Shown here: positions 56,269 through 64,000 of the stretch, piece by piece | Position numbering within the stretch: position 1 is the first letter of the stretch | Layout of the letters: each line of letters opens with the position of its first letter | Origin: Calothrix sp. NIES-4105 | Lineage (GTDB): Bacteria > Cyanobacteriota > Cyanobacteriia > Cyanobacteriales > Nostocaceae | Length of the DNA stretch: 64,000 nucleotides | Direction of reading: 5' to 3' | NCBI RefSeq assembly: GCF_002368415.1 | Contig: NZ_AP018290.1 | Coordinates: 665,461-729,460 of the forward strand | The notes under the pieces: generated by a model | Told to the model about the DNA's origin: nothing | The model's input: only the letters and a program-made list of their open reading frames with translations | Databases searched by the model: none | Made by a program: the position numbers and the translations under genes

Positions 56269-57151
56269 TTAATTTTGCGTAGCGAATCTGGTAATTAATT
56301 CCTCGCGAGACAATTGCATTAACATAGGAGTAAATTCTGATGGAGATAGTGCCAAGACGGATGGAATAATTGCTTGAAGTTCTGAGTCTAGCGAACCAAA
56401 GCGACAGGCAAGCAAGTTTTCTACAACTTGACGCTGCCCCTGCTCCTTACCGCGCTCTACGGTTTCTTGTTCCCACTCTAAATAAGCTTGTGATAAGTTC
56501 ATAAGTAATTCTTCTCTATCTTCATTATCATTTTCTGGGCTTATTCCCATGTTAAGCTTCCAGGTGTAAAGTAGCGATAAAATTTTAGAACGCTTGGCAT
56601 TACCTTTCGGCAAAGCTACCACGTCGTCAACAGCTTGCTTCTGAGTCAAGCCTTTACCCAAAATTCAAGGGCCAAAGTGTTTCGGGAATACGCTGTAATT
56701 TGTCAATAGCAACAATTCGAGTTAAAAATACTTCCCCCACAAAATAAATACCCTCTGGCCAAGAAGAGTCTCTATGAGCAGGCAGTTTACTTAGCAGTTC
56801 ATCGGAAAAAGTCGTTGAAATAATCCATAACCGTGGCAGTTCATCCTCAGATACCGTGTCCTCATCTCGTCTCGCTTCGCGTCGCAGTTCTGCTTCTAAG
56901 TGAACTAATTTTCCCAAGCAACTGCGAATTTCCCATTCTGTTGGTTGCTTACGAAACGGTTCCAATAAACAGGGGGTTTCAGCAATCCTTGTTAAAATAC
57001 CCAAATCTGGTAAGTCCTCCACAGGTGGTTGAGTTGATGGGATAAACCAAATATCAACAAATCTTGGCTCACCAGGTATTTCCTCGCTGATTTTTACCTC
57101 ACCTAATGGTGATAGACAATATGAGCAAGAATTGCTTTGAAAACTGGTCAA
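56269..57151 (-). pseudogene. Frameshifted Rpn/DUF4351-type protein
   Basis: Two overlapping frames form one family member. The 165-codon first part (57151-56654) has SPLGEVKISEE and FVDIWFIPSTQP; the 130-codon second part (56661-56269) has GKGLTQKQAVDDVVALP, EQETVERGKEQGQRQVVENLL and the C-terminal DUF4351-like RFGSLDSELQAI. The break is at ETLWPLNFG, where homologues read on into ILGKGLTQ in the other frame. The family is PD-(D/E)XK-nuclease-related and found in many cyanobacterial copies. Either sequence error or inactivation. Confidence 0.75.
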
Positions 57152-57873
57152 AAGGGTTTTTAGTCATTGAATTTAGACAGATACACAGCCTGGGTTTATA
57201 TTATCGCCCAGCTTTTATTATGTGATAAAACTAATAGAAATAAAAGGCTTAATTAATAAATCTTGAAGATAAATAAGCCATATTTTTATTGTTACAGGTT
57301 ATTAGGAAGAGGCGCCTTTTTTAAAGATGTGGTTAATGATTATACGTAAATTATGCTGTAGAAATGTTGAATTAGAAATGGCGCCTGTGTTTCATGCAAT
57401 AGCTTCAAATAAGCATTTCCTTGCACCTAAGTATAGTTACGTTATTACCAGCAACAAAAAATACTAAATTCGATTGATTGCTATAAGCGTTCGTTTGAAC
57501 AAGACCTGGTTGTTTCTTGGTGATGAGCAGAGGACTAATGGAGGTGAGCAGAGGAACAATACTACATATTGTATTATTTAAGTATAAATATTTTATTTTA
57601 GATAATTACGTTGTTAATATTACTAAGTTAATAACTCAGTTTTTATGAATTTAAGCTCTTATGCCAATACTTTTAAGCTATAAAGGTATAAATTGATCTT
57701 TAATACCAGTAACTAATGTTGCAGATATTTATGTAATACAAATTTTTCAAACTGAAAGGTGAGCAGAGGAGTAATTGGAGGACTAGTTGCAGAATTGATG
57801 GAATTGGGGTAATATTGGGGTAATTGGTTTACAAGAAGCCCAAAAGTACTGAGAAATCAATGTTACAGGAACA
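57152..57873. other. Gene-free region with GAGCAGAGGA direct repeats
   Basis: GAGCAGAGGA occurs at 57525-57534, 57546-57555 and 57761-57770, each preceded by TG and followed by a similar context. Closely spaced direct repeats near an integration site resemble arm-type or excision-protein sites of tyrosine recombinases. Two GGCGCC-based hairpins lie near 57310 and 57379. No gene. Confidence 0.4.
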
Positions 57874-57915
57874 CTGAAAATCCTCGTGTCACGAGTTCAA
57901 GTCTCGTTCCTGGCA
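57874..57915 (+). tRNA. 3' fragment of a tRNA gene (attachment-site remnant)
   Basis: The end of a tRNA is visible: T arm ACGAG-TTCAAGT-CTCGT followed by acceptor strand TCCTGGC and discriminator A. AAAATCC before it fits the 3' side of an anticodon arm. The partner acceptor strand GCCAGGA is not found upstream, so the gene is only a 3' piece, as left by integration of an element into a tRNA. The amino-acid identity cannot be fixed. Confidence 0.6.
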
Positions 57916-57924
57916 TAAAGTCCA

Positions 57925-57960
57925 AAAGCCCCGTGAAACAAGAGTTTCCGGGGTTTTTTA
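57925..57960 (+). terminator. Rho-independent terminator after the tRNA fragment
   Basis: Stem GCCCCG-GAAAC with complementary GTTTC-CGGGG, short AAGA loop, then TTTTTT. It directly follows the tRNA fragment, as expected for a tRNA 3' flank carried by an attachment site. Confidence 0.8.
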
Positions 57961-58070
57961 GTGTCCAAAAAAGTCCATTTCAGCCATTCCCAATGGTGTA
58001 AGTTTGGTGTAATTTTATCCCACGTTGGCCGTTTTTGGACGTAGTTAGACTAATTTTGGGGGTAAATTGG

Positions 58071-58098
58071 GGGTAAATCAAGGCGCCCTGATTTACCC
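58071..58098. promoter_or_regulatory. 28-bp near-perfect palindrome upstream of the recombinase
   Basis: Arms GGGTAAATCA and TGATTTACCC meet at a central GGCGCC. A further GGGGTAAATT unit lies just upstream at 58058-58068. The location 20 bp before the recombinase start suggests an operator or attachment-related hairpin. Confidence 0.4.
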
Positions 58099-58117
58099 AT
58101 TTAATAGGAGTTCCGTA

Positions 58118-59290
58118 ATGACTTCTCAAACCTCTGAGTCTAAATCGCCCAAAGGAACCGTCCAGGTTAAAAGCTCGAACGAACGGTTGCAACTTGTGTT
58201 TCGCGTCTGCGGCAAACGGTATTATCTGTCTACTGGATTTATAGATTCTGTTGCCAACCGCAAAGTCGCGATGGCAAAAGCTAAACTAATTGAGCTAGAT
58301 ATTTTATCTGGCAATTTTGACCCAACTTTAACGAAATATAAGCCAGAAGCTTTGGTGGCGTCTGTTACACCATCAATTACACCAGTTGTAGAAGAAGTGG
58401 CGCCATCGTTAGTTGATTTATGGGAAAGCTACACCGAGTTTAGGCGCCCAGGTTTATCCCCAAGTACTTTGGCTAAAGATTATAAAAAAGTCGCGCGCTG
58501 TATTAACATACATCTTCCGGTTAATACGTTAGATAAAGCAGTAGTAATCCGCAATTGGCTAAACGCAAATAGAAGCCCGGATGCATCGAAACGAATGTTA
58601 ACACAATTATCTGCTTGCTGTGATTGGGCTGTCTCGTCTGAGTTAATCAAGGAAAATCCCTTTGAAAACATGGCTAGCGATATAAAGCTACCGAAGGGTA
58701 GTAGGGAAGATAACGATATCAACCCCTTTAGCATTGAAGAGCGCGACCGCATTATTACAGGATTTCAAAACAGTGTGCGCTACAAATACTATGCTCCCTT
58801 CATTGAGTTTTTATTTATTACAGGTTGCCGACCATCCGAAGCTGTTGCTTTGCAATGGAAGCATATAAGCAATGACTTTCGTTCTCTTCGGTTTGAGCAA
58901 GCAGTAGTAATTTCTGAGTCAGGATTGGTTTGTAAGAAAGGTTTGAAAACTCAGAAAAAACGGTCTTTCCCCGTCAATGAGCGATTAGCTGCATTGTTGA
59001 AATCGATTAAACCAAGTGGCGCCTGTAGTGATGCAAAAGTATTTCCTTCACGCGAGGGAACTTGGATAGATACACGTAACCTAAATACAAGGGGCTGGAC
59101 AGCAGTTATTGAAGAGTTAGATGGTATTGAGTACAAGAAACTTTACCACACTAGGCACACGTTTATTACGATGGCGCTTAGAAATGGGATGGATGTTAAG
59201 GACGTAGCGAAATTGGTAGGTAATTCACCAGAAATTATCTATCGACACTATGCAGGGCAGAGTCGAGAGATTATTGTACCGAATTTCTAG
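58118..59290 (+). CDS. Tyrosine recombinase/phage-type integrase
   Basis: 390 residues from MTSQTSESK at 58118; AGGAG lies 8 nt before it, and the 17-codon upstream extension reads through a palindrome. An Arm-like N-terminus (FRVCGKRYYLSTGF) is followed by a core-binding domain and a catalytic domain with GCRPSEA (Arg), HTRHTF (His-x-x-Arg) and YRHYAG (Tyr). The gene lies 200 bp from a tRNA 3' fragment, so it is probably the integrase of an element inserted there. The other boundary is not seen in this window. Confidence 0.88.
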   Translation: MTSQTSESKSPKGTVQVKSSNERLQLVFRVCGKRYYLSTGFIDSVANRKVAMAKAKLIELDILSGNFDPTLTKYKPEALVASVTPSITPVVEEVAPSLVDLWESYTEFRRPGLSPSTLAKDYKKVARCINIHLPVNTLDKAVVIRNWLNANRSPDASKRMLTQLSACCDWAVSSELIKENPFENMASDIKLPKGSREDNDINPFSIEERDRIITGFQNSVRYKYYAPFIEFLFITGCRPSEAVALQWKHISNDFRSLRFEQAVVISESGLVCKKGLKTQKKRSFPVNERLAALLKSIKPSGACSDAKVFPSREGTWIDTRNLNTRGWTAVIEELDGIEYKKLYHTRHTFITMALRNGMDVKDVAKLVGNSPEIIYRHYAGQSREIIVPNF

Positions 59291-59587
59291 TATTCCTTTA
59301 CTACACAGATTAAAATTTGTGTAGTGAGGTAAGCTGAAATAAATATGCCACCTTGCCTCCATATATGGCTTAACTCTTGCATAGGGGTGTCGGCGCCATC
59401 AAAGCTATTACTGATAGTAGATTGTAGTTTTATTTACCTTATAATTAATTATTAAGTGTTTATTGAGAAAAATCGAATTTTTACTTTTATGATTGGTATA
59501 TAAATTGACTTCATTCTAGATAGCATCTTGTTTTCATTCTCCGAACGGTAAAAATTTGCGTTCGGGATTTTACAAATAAATATTCAG

Positions 59588-59743
59588 ATGGGATTAAGGA
59601 TAGCTTTAATGCTAGTAACAACTATTTTAGTCTCTTGGCTATTAAAACGAGTGTGGCAAGAGTTTAAAAGTAATTTATCTCTAGATTTTAGTAATAATTT
59701 TAACATAATAAGCAAAACGTATATGACCATAATAGAACGGTAA
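59588..59743 (+). CDS. Possible small membrane protein
   Basis: 51 codons from ATG to TAA with a hydrophobic helix (RIALMLVTTILVSWLL) followed by a basic segment. There is no ribosome site, and it stands alone in the gene-free interval 59291-59925, so this is only a candidate. The rest of that interval is AT-rich and holds a short GTTCACG/CGCTC region without a visible gene. Confidence 0.2.
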   Translation: MGLRIALMLVTTILVSWLLKRVWQEFKSNLSLDFSNNFNIISKTYMTIIER

Positions 59744-59925
59744 AATACAGGTTTACGTCATTATAGGAGCGCGTTTGCATCGTTCACGTAGTGTCTCCGG
59801 AGGAGAAAAAACATTGTATTATTCGCTCGTCAGCAGATATGCTTAAACACTCAGTTAAATTATTACTAAATTACCTCAAGTATAGAGAAATACCTGTCTA
59901 AACGCTAATTCATCCAGCGTTTATG

Positions 59926-60327
59926 CTATGACAATTTTTTGTTAGTACACGAAGAGGGATTATGAGGGATTATAGTGTATATACCATCGTCTTTTATATG
60001 TTCCCCTGTATTGGGTAGAAATATACCATCCTCTATATGCTCAAAAGGTTTTTTTACATATATACCATCATCGATGGATGGAGAAGGATGAGTATTTGGA
60101 GTTAGTTTTTCACAGTCAATAATTTCTCGATTTACAGCAGGTTTGACTACTTTATTAACTTTAGGTCTGGTATAATTAGCTAAGTTTGTTTCTGTTACAA
60201 TAGCTCCATTATTAGGGGAAATACTCTTACCTATTTTATTGTCACGGCAAGCTGCTAAAGGATTTAATGCTATTACAGGAATAAGAAGTGCGAAGAATTT
60301 TCTGGTTTTGTTTATATTGTTAAACAT
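59926..60327 (-). CDS. Putative lipoprotein
   Basis: 133 residues. A signal peptide with hydrophobic core (FFALLIPVIALNPLAAC) ends in a lipobox LAAC, so processing at Cys27 and lipid anchoring is expected. The C-terminus carries three short repeats of the type DDGIYxxxPFEHIEDGIF. No known domain. It is a single gene, without near operon partner. 60328-60626 holds no gene I can support. Confidence 0.5.
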   Translation of the reverse strand: MFNNINKTRKFFALLIPVIALNPLAACRDNKIGKSISPNNGAIVTETNLANYTRPKVNKVVKPAVNREIIDCEKLTPNTHPSPSIDDGIYVKKPFEHIEDGIFLPNTGEHIKDDGIYTIIPHNPSSCTNKKLS

Positions 60328-60626
60328 ATTGGTGTTTGCGCTCTGAACTCGATAGTTTCATCAAACACCCTTGCTATAGGAGATAGACCCGAAGATATTT
60401 GAGTTATATTTTACTTCCCTACGAATTACTTCGAGTTCCTTCGAGAAATATATAAATTTGTCATAAGTTTTGGTAGGTTGAACATCACTATATCTATTAA
60501 AATCCCCCAACAGAGAGGTTTGGAGAGGGGTTTCATGTATATTTTTAGACTTTTTAACCAACCTCTAAGGAAACAAAGTCTAGGCGCCCGCAAGCAATCA
60601 AAATAGGGATGGCGCCAGCTAGACTT

Positions 60627-61253
60627 TCATATTTGAATTGCTTTACCTATATTAAACGGTGTTCGTCTTCTATCTGCTATTAAATCACTAGGGGTAGCTA
60701 CTCCTACTAAAGCAAAAGTTAGGCGCCTATACTCTGGATTAAAGTTACGTTTTTCATAACAACTTCTAATTAAAGCAAAAAAATCATCTCTAGCAAAGTC
60801 TAAACTCAAAATACTATCAATTTCATCAATAAATACAACAATCTTACTTTGGATAGATGCTAACAATACAGTTTCTATAAATTCATCTAAACGCTGCACT
60901 GGAGGAATGTCATCTCTCTGGCGCCACCAATTAAGTAGAAATTCCGACGGATTACCAATGTTAAAATTAGTTACAAGCTTATAAACTATCCCCGCATACC
61001 ACTTTTCTGACTTAATATCTCGACTACCTTGTGCAGAAAAATCAAGGGAAGTACAAGTATACCCAAGAGCTTGTAGTTTATTCATCGTCCGAACTATCAA
61101 ACTAGTTTTACCCATCTGTCGAGAGTTAAAAATATAACAGAATTCTCCCGCTTTTAATGCGTAGTATAGGTCAGAATCTGCTTGTCTAACAACATAACTA
61201 GGAGCATTTTCCCCTAGACTACCTCCGACTTTATACTCATAATTTTCTGTCAT
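60627..61253 (-). CDS. AAA-like NTPase, truncated (cyanobacterial AAA_35 type)
   Basis: 208 residues from the ATG at 61253, preceded by GGTGA. It has [20 protein letters not shown], Walker [12 protein letters not shown] and Walker [12 protein letters not shown], and ends at [11 protein letters not shown]. Family members normally continue beyond this point, often for several hundred residues including sensor repeats, so the gene is shortened or a minimal form. A role as a regulatory or defence ATPase is typical, but the output domain is absent here. Confidence 0.72.
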   Translation of the reverse strand: MTENYEYKVGGSLGENAPSYVVRQADSDLYYALKAGEFCYIFNSRQMGKTSLIVRTMNKLQALGYTCTSLDFSAQGSRDIKSEKWYAGIVYKLVTNFNIGNPSEFLLNWWRQRDDIPPVQRLDEFIETVLLASIQSKIVVFIDEIDSILSLDFARDDFFALIRSCYEKRNFNPEYRRLTFALVGVATPSDLIADRRRTPFNIGKAIQI

Positions 61254-61491
61254 AATTAATTCACCATATATATAAATTACGTAGGGTGTGTGAAAGCCAT
61301 TACAATCAATCAAGGTAACGAAAAATTAAACTGCTTTCACGCACCATACACTTATATCTAAGCACGACCTGATTGGAGTTCGACGATGAGAAATTTGAGT
61401 TAGCTTCGACTTTTGGCTAATACTAATAATATATAAGCGGGGCTAAAAAATAAACTTTTATGTAGCGTCAATAATACAGCGGATTGCGAGT

Positions 61492-62154
61492 TCATAAGGT
61501 ACAGTAACAACAATTAATAAACCAATTTTTTAAATGTTTTGGATTAATCAAGTCCAAAGCCGTGGCAATAAGAGTATCAACCCTGAATGCTGTGGTTGGA
61601 GAGAATTGACGTAAAAAAGATTTAAGTTGTGACCACCAAAGTTCAATTGGGTTAAAATCAGGAGAATATGGTGACATATAAAGAACACTGGCGCCTACAG
61701 ATTGAATCAAAGGTTCAATCGTAGCTACTTTATGAAACGCTACATTATCCATTACAACTACGGCACCTGGCCACAATTTGGGGAGTAAACATTTTTCTAT
61801 AAATACCTCAAATGCATTACCATCCATTGAGCCGTTCATAGTCATAACAGCTAACACTTTCTCTATACTTAATGCCCCAACAACAGTTACTTTGGCGCCT
61901 CGATAAAATGGTGTTAAATCATACACTCTTTGTCCATAAGGGCTTCGAGCATGAGTTCGTGTTAAGCCAAGTAAAACACCCATTTCATCAAGGAAAACTA
62001 GGTTTTCTGGGTCTATAGCCTTGACTTGTTCCCAAAATTCAAGTCTTAGCTTTTGAACTCTTTCCGTGGCGCCTTGGCTACTGCGTAGCGTCTTTTTTTT
62101 TGGGTTAAATTTTGTCTTTGTAACGCACGACACATTGCGCTGGTGCTGACCCAC
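61492..62154 (-). CDS. IS630 transposase, catalytic (DDE) part
   Basis: The frame contains the DDE catalytic core: Asp in LVFLDEMG, Asp in AVVVMDNVAFHK, Glu in PDFNPIELWW. It has no own ribosome site and overlaps the first frame by about 110 bp; it is made most likely by -1 slippage at the A9 run (62093-62101, reading the minus strand), a known IS630 arrangement. The final residues (KNWFINCCYCTL) reach into the element's end. Confidence 0.88.
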   Translation of the reverse strand: MGQHQRNVSCVTKTKFNPKKKTLRSSQGATERVQKLRLEFWEQVKAIDPENLVFLDEMGVLLGLTRTHARSPYGQRVYDLTPFYRGAKVTVVGALSIEKVLAVMTMNGSMDGNAFEVFIEKCLLPKLWPGAVVVMDNVAFHKVATIEPLIQSVGASVLYMSPYSPDFNPIELWWSQLKSFLRQFSPTTAFRVDTLIATALDLINPKHLKNWFINCCYCTL

Positions 62155-62438
62155 ATATCATAACTTTGTCCCCAATATTCACAATACTCAGATAAAGTTG
62201 CATCTGGATATTTTTCTACCATTTCAACTAGCTCGATTTGATGAAAGTCTAACTCACTCTTCATTCCTCCACCTTGTTTTCGCGGCTCTACGTGACCCTC
62301 AGTTTTCTTCATCTCAAGCAATTTCTGCACAAAGCTTTTACTAACATCAAATCTATAAGCAACCTTCCTGACTGAAGTATTGCCTTGCTCATAAGCTTTG
62401 ACTATTTTTTCTCGAAAGTCGGTTGAGTAAGCCTTCAT
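62046..62438 (-). CDS. IS630 transposase, N-terminal DNA-binding part
   Basis: 130 residues. A helix-turn-helix is seen in DFREKIVKAYEQGNTSVRKVAYRFDVSKSFVQ (split here as DFREKIVKAYEQG and FDVSKSFVQ). It binds the terminal repeats. The frame ends soon after QNLTQKKRRY, at the A9 slippery run from which the catalytic part is reached. Confidence 0.85.
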   Translation of the reverse strand: MKAYSTDFREKIVKAYEQGNTSVRKVAYRFDVSKSFVQKLLEMKKTEGHVEPRKQGGGMKSELDFHQIELVEMVEKYPDATLSEYCEYWGQSYDMWVSTSAMCRALQRQNLTQKKRRYAVAKAPRKEFKS

Positions 62439-62494
62439 TATCTTTGTTGATGCACATGACCCTATTGTACCTCATTTACCTGCAATCCGCTGTA

Positions 62495-63091
62495 AGTATA
62501 GTAGTTACACGTGAGCGCAACTACTGGTTCATGTCATTAATTCTGGGTGGTTGATTACTCCCTTCCCACTCAAAGAATACTAATTTGGAATGAACCACAA
62601 AGGACACAAAGGGCACAAAGGAGGAGGGAAGATAGGTAATCTTATGCCGGGAAGGGAGTAGCAACGGATTCAACGGATGTAACGGATAAGTTATTGGTTA
62701 CAAACAAAATATAGTCAAAGTATAGTTATTTAAAATTAACCATCTGTTGCATCCGTTCATCATCCGTTGCCAATATTCCTACCTTCCATAACTTATGACA
62801 CAGACTACTAGTATTAAAATTGATAATGTGGTGATAAAGGCAACCTATATTATTTAGATATCTTTATACCGTTTTTTAAAGTTACTGACCCAAACATATC
62901 TAATAATACTGATTAATTTAGTTCATTTTAATGAACTTAAGCTATTAGCCTACGGGTTTTAACACGCTTACGGGTATGGGCATAATTGTAGAATTGGTAA
63001 AAATTATATGTATAATTCCAGGTGCAGGATATAAGGTATAGAACGGGCAAGGATGCCCATTCCACAAGAGGGTTTTTTTAATTTTGCACAA
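62495..63091. other. Gene-free region with repeats
   Basis: 62556-62661 has TTACTCCCTTCCC and GGGAAGGGAGTA at its ends around CACAAAGG tandem units, a MITE-like palindromic unit. ACGGAT-type short repeats follow (62662-62770). GGATGCCCATTCCACAAGA near 63049 recurs at about 50818. No gene. Confidence 0.5.
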
Positions 63092-64000
63092 CTACTGTGA
63101 TTGCCACTTCTTCAACACTTCCTTGGTAAACGGATTTTGACCCGCGCGCAGTGCTTTTACCCACTCTTGCAATTGTGCTTTAGCTTGTTTATTATTAGCC
63201 TGGGCAATGTATACCTCAAAGTCGGATATGGCGCCTTCGTAATCACCCGTTAGTGCCCTTGCTAACCCCCGACTAGAGCGAATATTACCATCCTTTGGAG
63301 CAAGGTTAACGGCTTTTTCACAGGCGAACATTACTTCTTTAGCTGATTCATTTAGGCTACCTTGATAACAAAGCTTACTCCAAGTGTAGGCATCAATTTG
63401 CACTTGCGGGTCGAGTTTTTGTGCGGAGTTATAAGCCGCTATCGCATCCTTTATTTTCTTTTCGCTAACAAGATTACTTGCGTTACTAACTAAAAGTTCT
63501 GCTTTACCTTTATTCTCAAACTCTTCCGCTTTTTTCTGGGGGTTAAACTTTAATTCCGAGTTCCACGTTAAAGCCGTCTTAAAAGTAGCGATTGCCTTTT
63601 CAACATTACCAGCTTTCGCTTCCTTTTCTCCGACTTGCACCAAAAACGGCGCCGCTGCTTTTAATTTTGATGGTGTTTGACATACTTCTAATTTTTGCAG
63701 TTCAGTAGGGTTAATAATCAAATAATTATTTAACCACTCACAACCACTATTTAACAGTTCTCCTAACCGTCTCCATTGCCAGACCTTGGCGGTATTGTCA
63801 TCTGAGGCGGTGACGATGGTCTTGCCGTCTGGGCTAAAATTGGCGTTGTAGACAGTATCTGTATGCCCAGTCAGGGTGGTGAGCAACTTGCCATTCGTGT
63901 CCCATACCTTAGCGGTTTTGTCCCATGAAGCGGTGACGATGGTCTTGCCATCTGGGCTAAAATTGGCGTTGTTGACAGGAGATGTATGCCCAGTCAGGGT
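63092..64000 (-). CDS. WD40-TPR protein (5' end outside window)
   Basis: The frame is open to the right edge, although an internal Met at 63886 could be mistaken for the start. Two WD40 repeats are visible (LTGHT, NANFSPDGKTIVTAS, TAKVWD), nearly identical in DNA. They are followed by a C-terminal TPR region: NVEKAIATFKTALTW, IKDAIAAYNSAQKLDP, GDYEGAISDFEVYIAQ. Such proteins usually start with an AAA-like or STAND ATPase that lies beyond this window. A role in signalling or defence is likely. Confidence 0.82.
   Translation of the reverse strand, partial: TLTGHTSPVNNANFSPDGKTIVTASWDKTAKVWDTNGKLLTTLTGHTDTVYNANFSPDGKTIVTASDDNTAKVWQWRRLGELLNSGCEWLNNYLIINPTELQKLEVCQTPSKLKAAAPFLVQVGEKEAKAGNVEKAIATFKTALTWNSELKFNPQKKAEEFENKGKAELLVSNASNLVSEKKIKDAIAAYNSAQKLDPQVQIDAYTWSKLCYQGSLNESAKEVMFACEKAVNLAPKDGNIRSSRGLARALTGDYEGAISDFEVYIAQANNKQAKAQLQEWVKALRAGQNPFTKEVLKKWQSQ

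Larger units (their letters stand above)
61475..62494. mobile_element. IS630-family insertion sequence
   Basis: About 1.02 kb bounded by CAGCGGATTGC and its complement GCAATCCGCTG, each preceded or followed by TA, the expected IS630 target duplication. The inner part of both ends shares GGTACA. It carries two overlapping minus-strand frames that together make one transposase. Both ends and the coding frames are complete, so it may be active. Confidence 0.85.

Noticed and set aside
60361..60561. Minus-strand open frame of 66 codons
   Set aside because: Low complexity with a CCCCCAAC/GAGAGG repeat; no ribosome site and no recognisable domain.

Overview
The window looks like part of a filamentous (Nostocales-type) cyanobacterial chromosome. 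This rests on family content: STAND/WD40 and CHAT signalling proteins, cyanobacterial AAA-like and Rpn/DUF4351-type proteins, many MITE-like palindromic repeats, and a phage-tail-like extracellular contractile injection system (eCIS). The usual cyanobacterial palindrome GCGATCGC was not noticed, whereas GGCGCC occurs about 70 times by eye.

The core is an almost complete eCIS on the minus strand, reading from 51.5 kb down to 23.3 kb: tube terminator (DUF4255/Pvc16-like), a carboxypeptidase-regulatory-like protein, two sheath proteins, inner tube protein, a zinc-finger assembly protein, a short DUF6760-like protein with an odd start, a second tube protein, an 825-residue low-complexity repeat protein, LysM tube-base protein, gpD-like hub, gpV-like spike, PAAR tip, gp25, two baseplate-J proteins, P2 gpI-like protein, an adaptor-like protein, a tail fibre with an S74 autochaperone, and the AAA+ ATPase. 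A GH16-like and a GH13 carbohydrate enzyme sit between fibre and ATPase. No conventional tape-measure gene was recognised.

Downstream (25 kb to 1 kb) is a mosaic of likely effectors and remnants: three DUF4157 (HELTH) proteins with different C-termini, one resembling an ADP-ribosyltransferase; a lethal-factor-like metalloprotease with ricin and crystallin domains; two subtilases (one truncated); and a trypsin-NUC1 nuclease fusion running off the left edge. A segment of about 1.7 kb (DUF4157 leader plus the end of the AAA+ gene) is present twice with different effector tails. Two effector genes share a 390-bp upstream leader with a 17-bp inverted repeat 34 to 50 bp before the start codon; part of that leader also lies above the GH16/GH13 genes.

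Embedded at 14.3-19.2 kb is a CHAT protease plus nSTAND1-WD40 ATPase pair that share a GSAI-type glycine motif, suggesting a regulated-death or defence module. 

The right part (52.5-64 kb) is mixed: a restriction-subunit fragment, small unknown genes, a HEAT-repeat protein with a NACHT-like tail, a frameshifted Rpn-like gene, a tRNA 3' fragment with terminator next to a tyrosine recombinase (probable integration site), a lipoprotein, a truncated AAA-like gene, an IS630-family element, and a WD40-TPR gene running off the right edge. Two copies of a MITE with 13-bp ends and 9-bp target duplications are present; one sits in frame inside the 825-residue eCIS gene.
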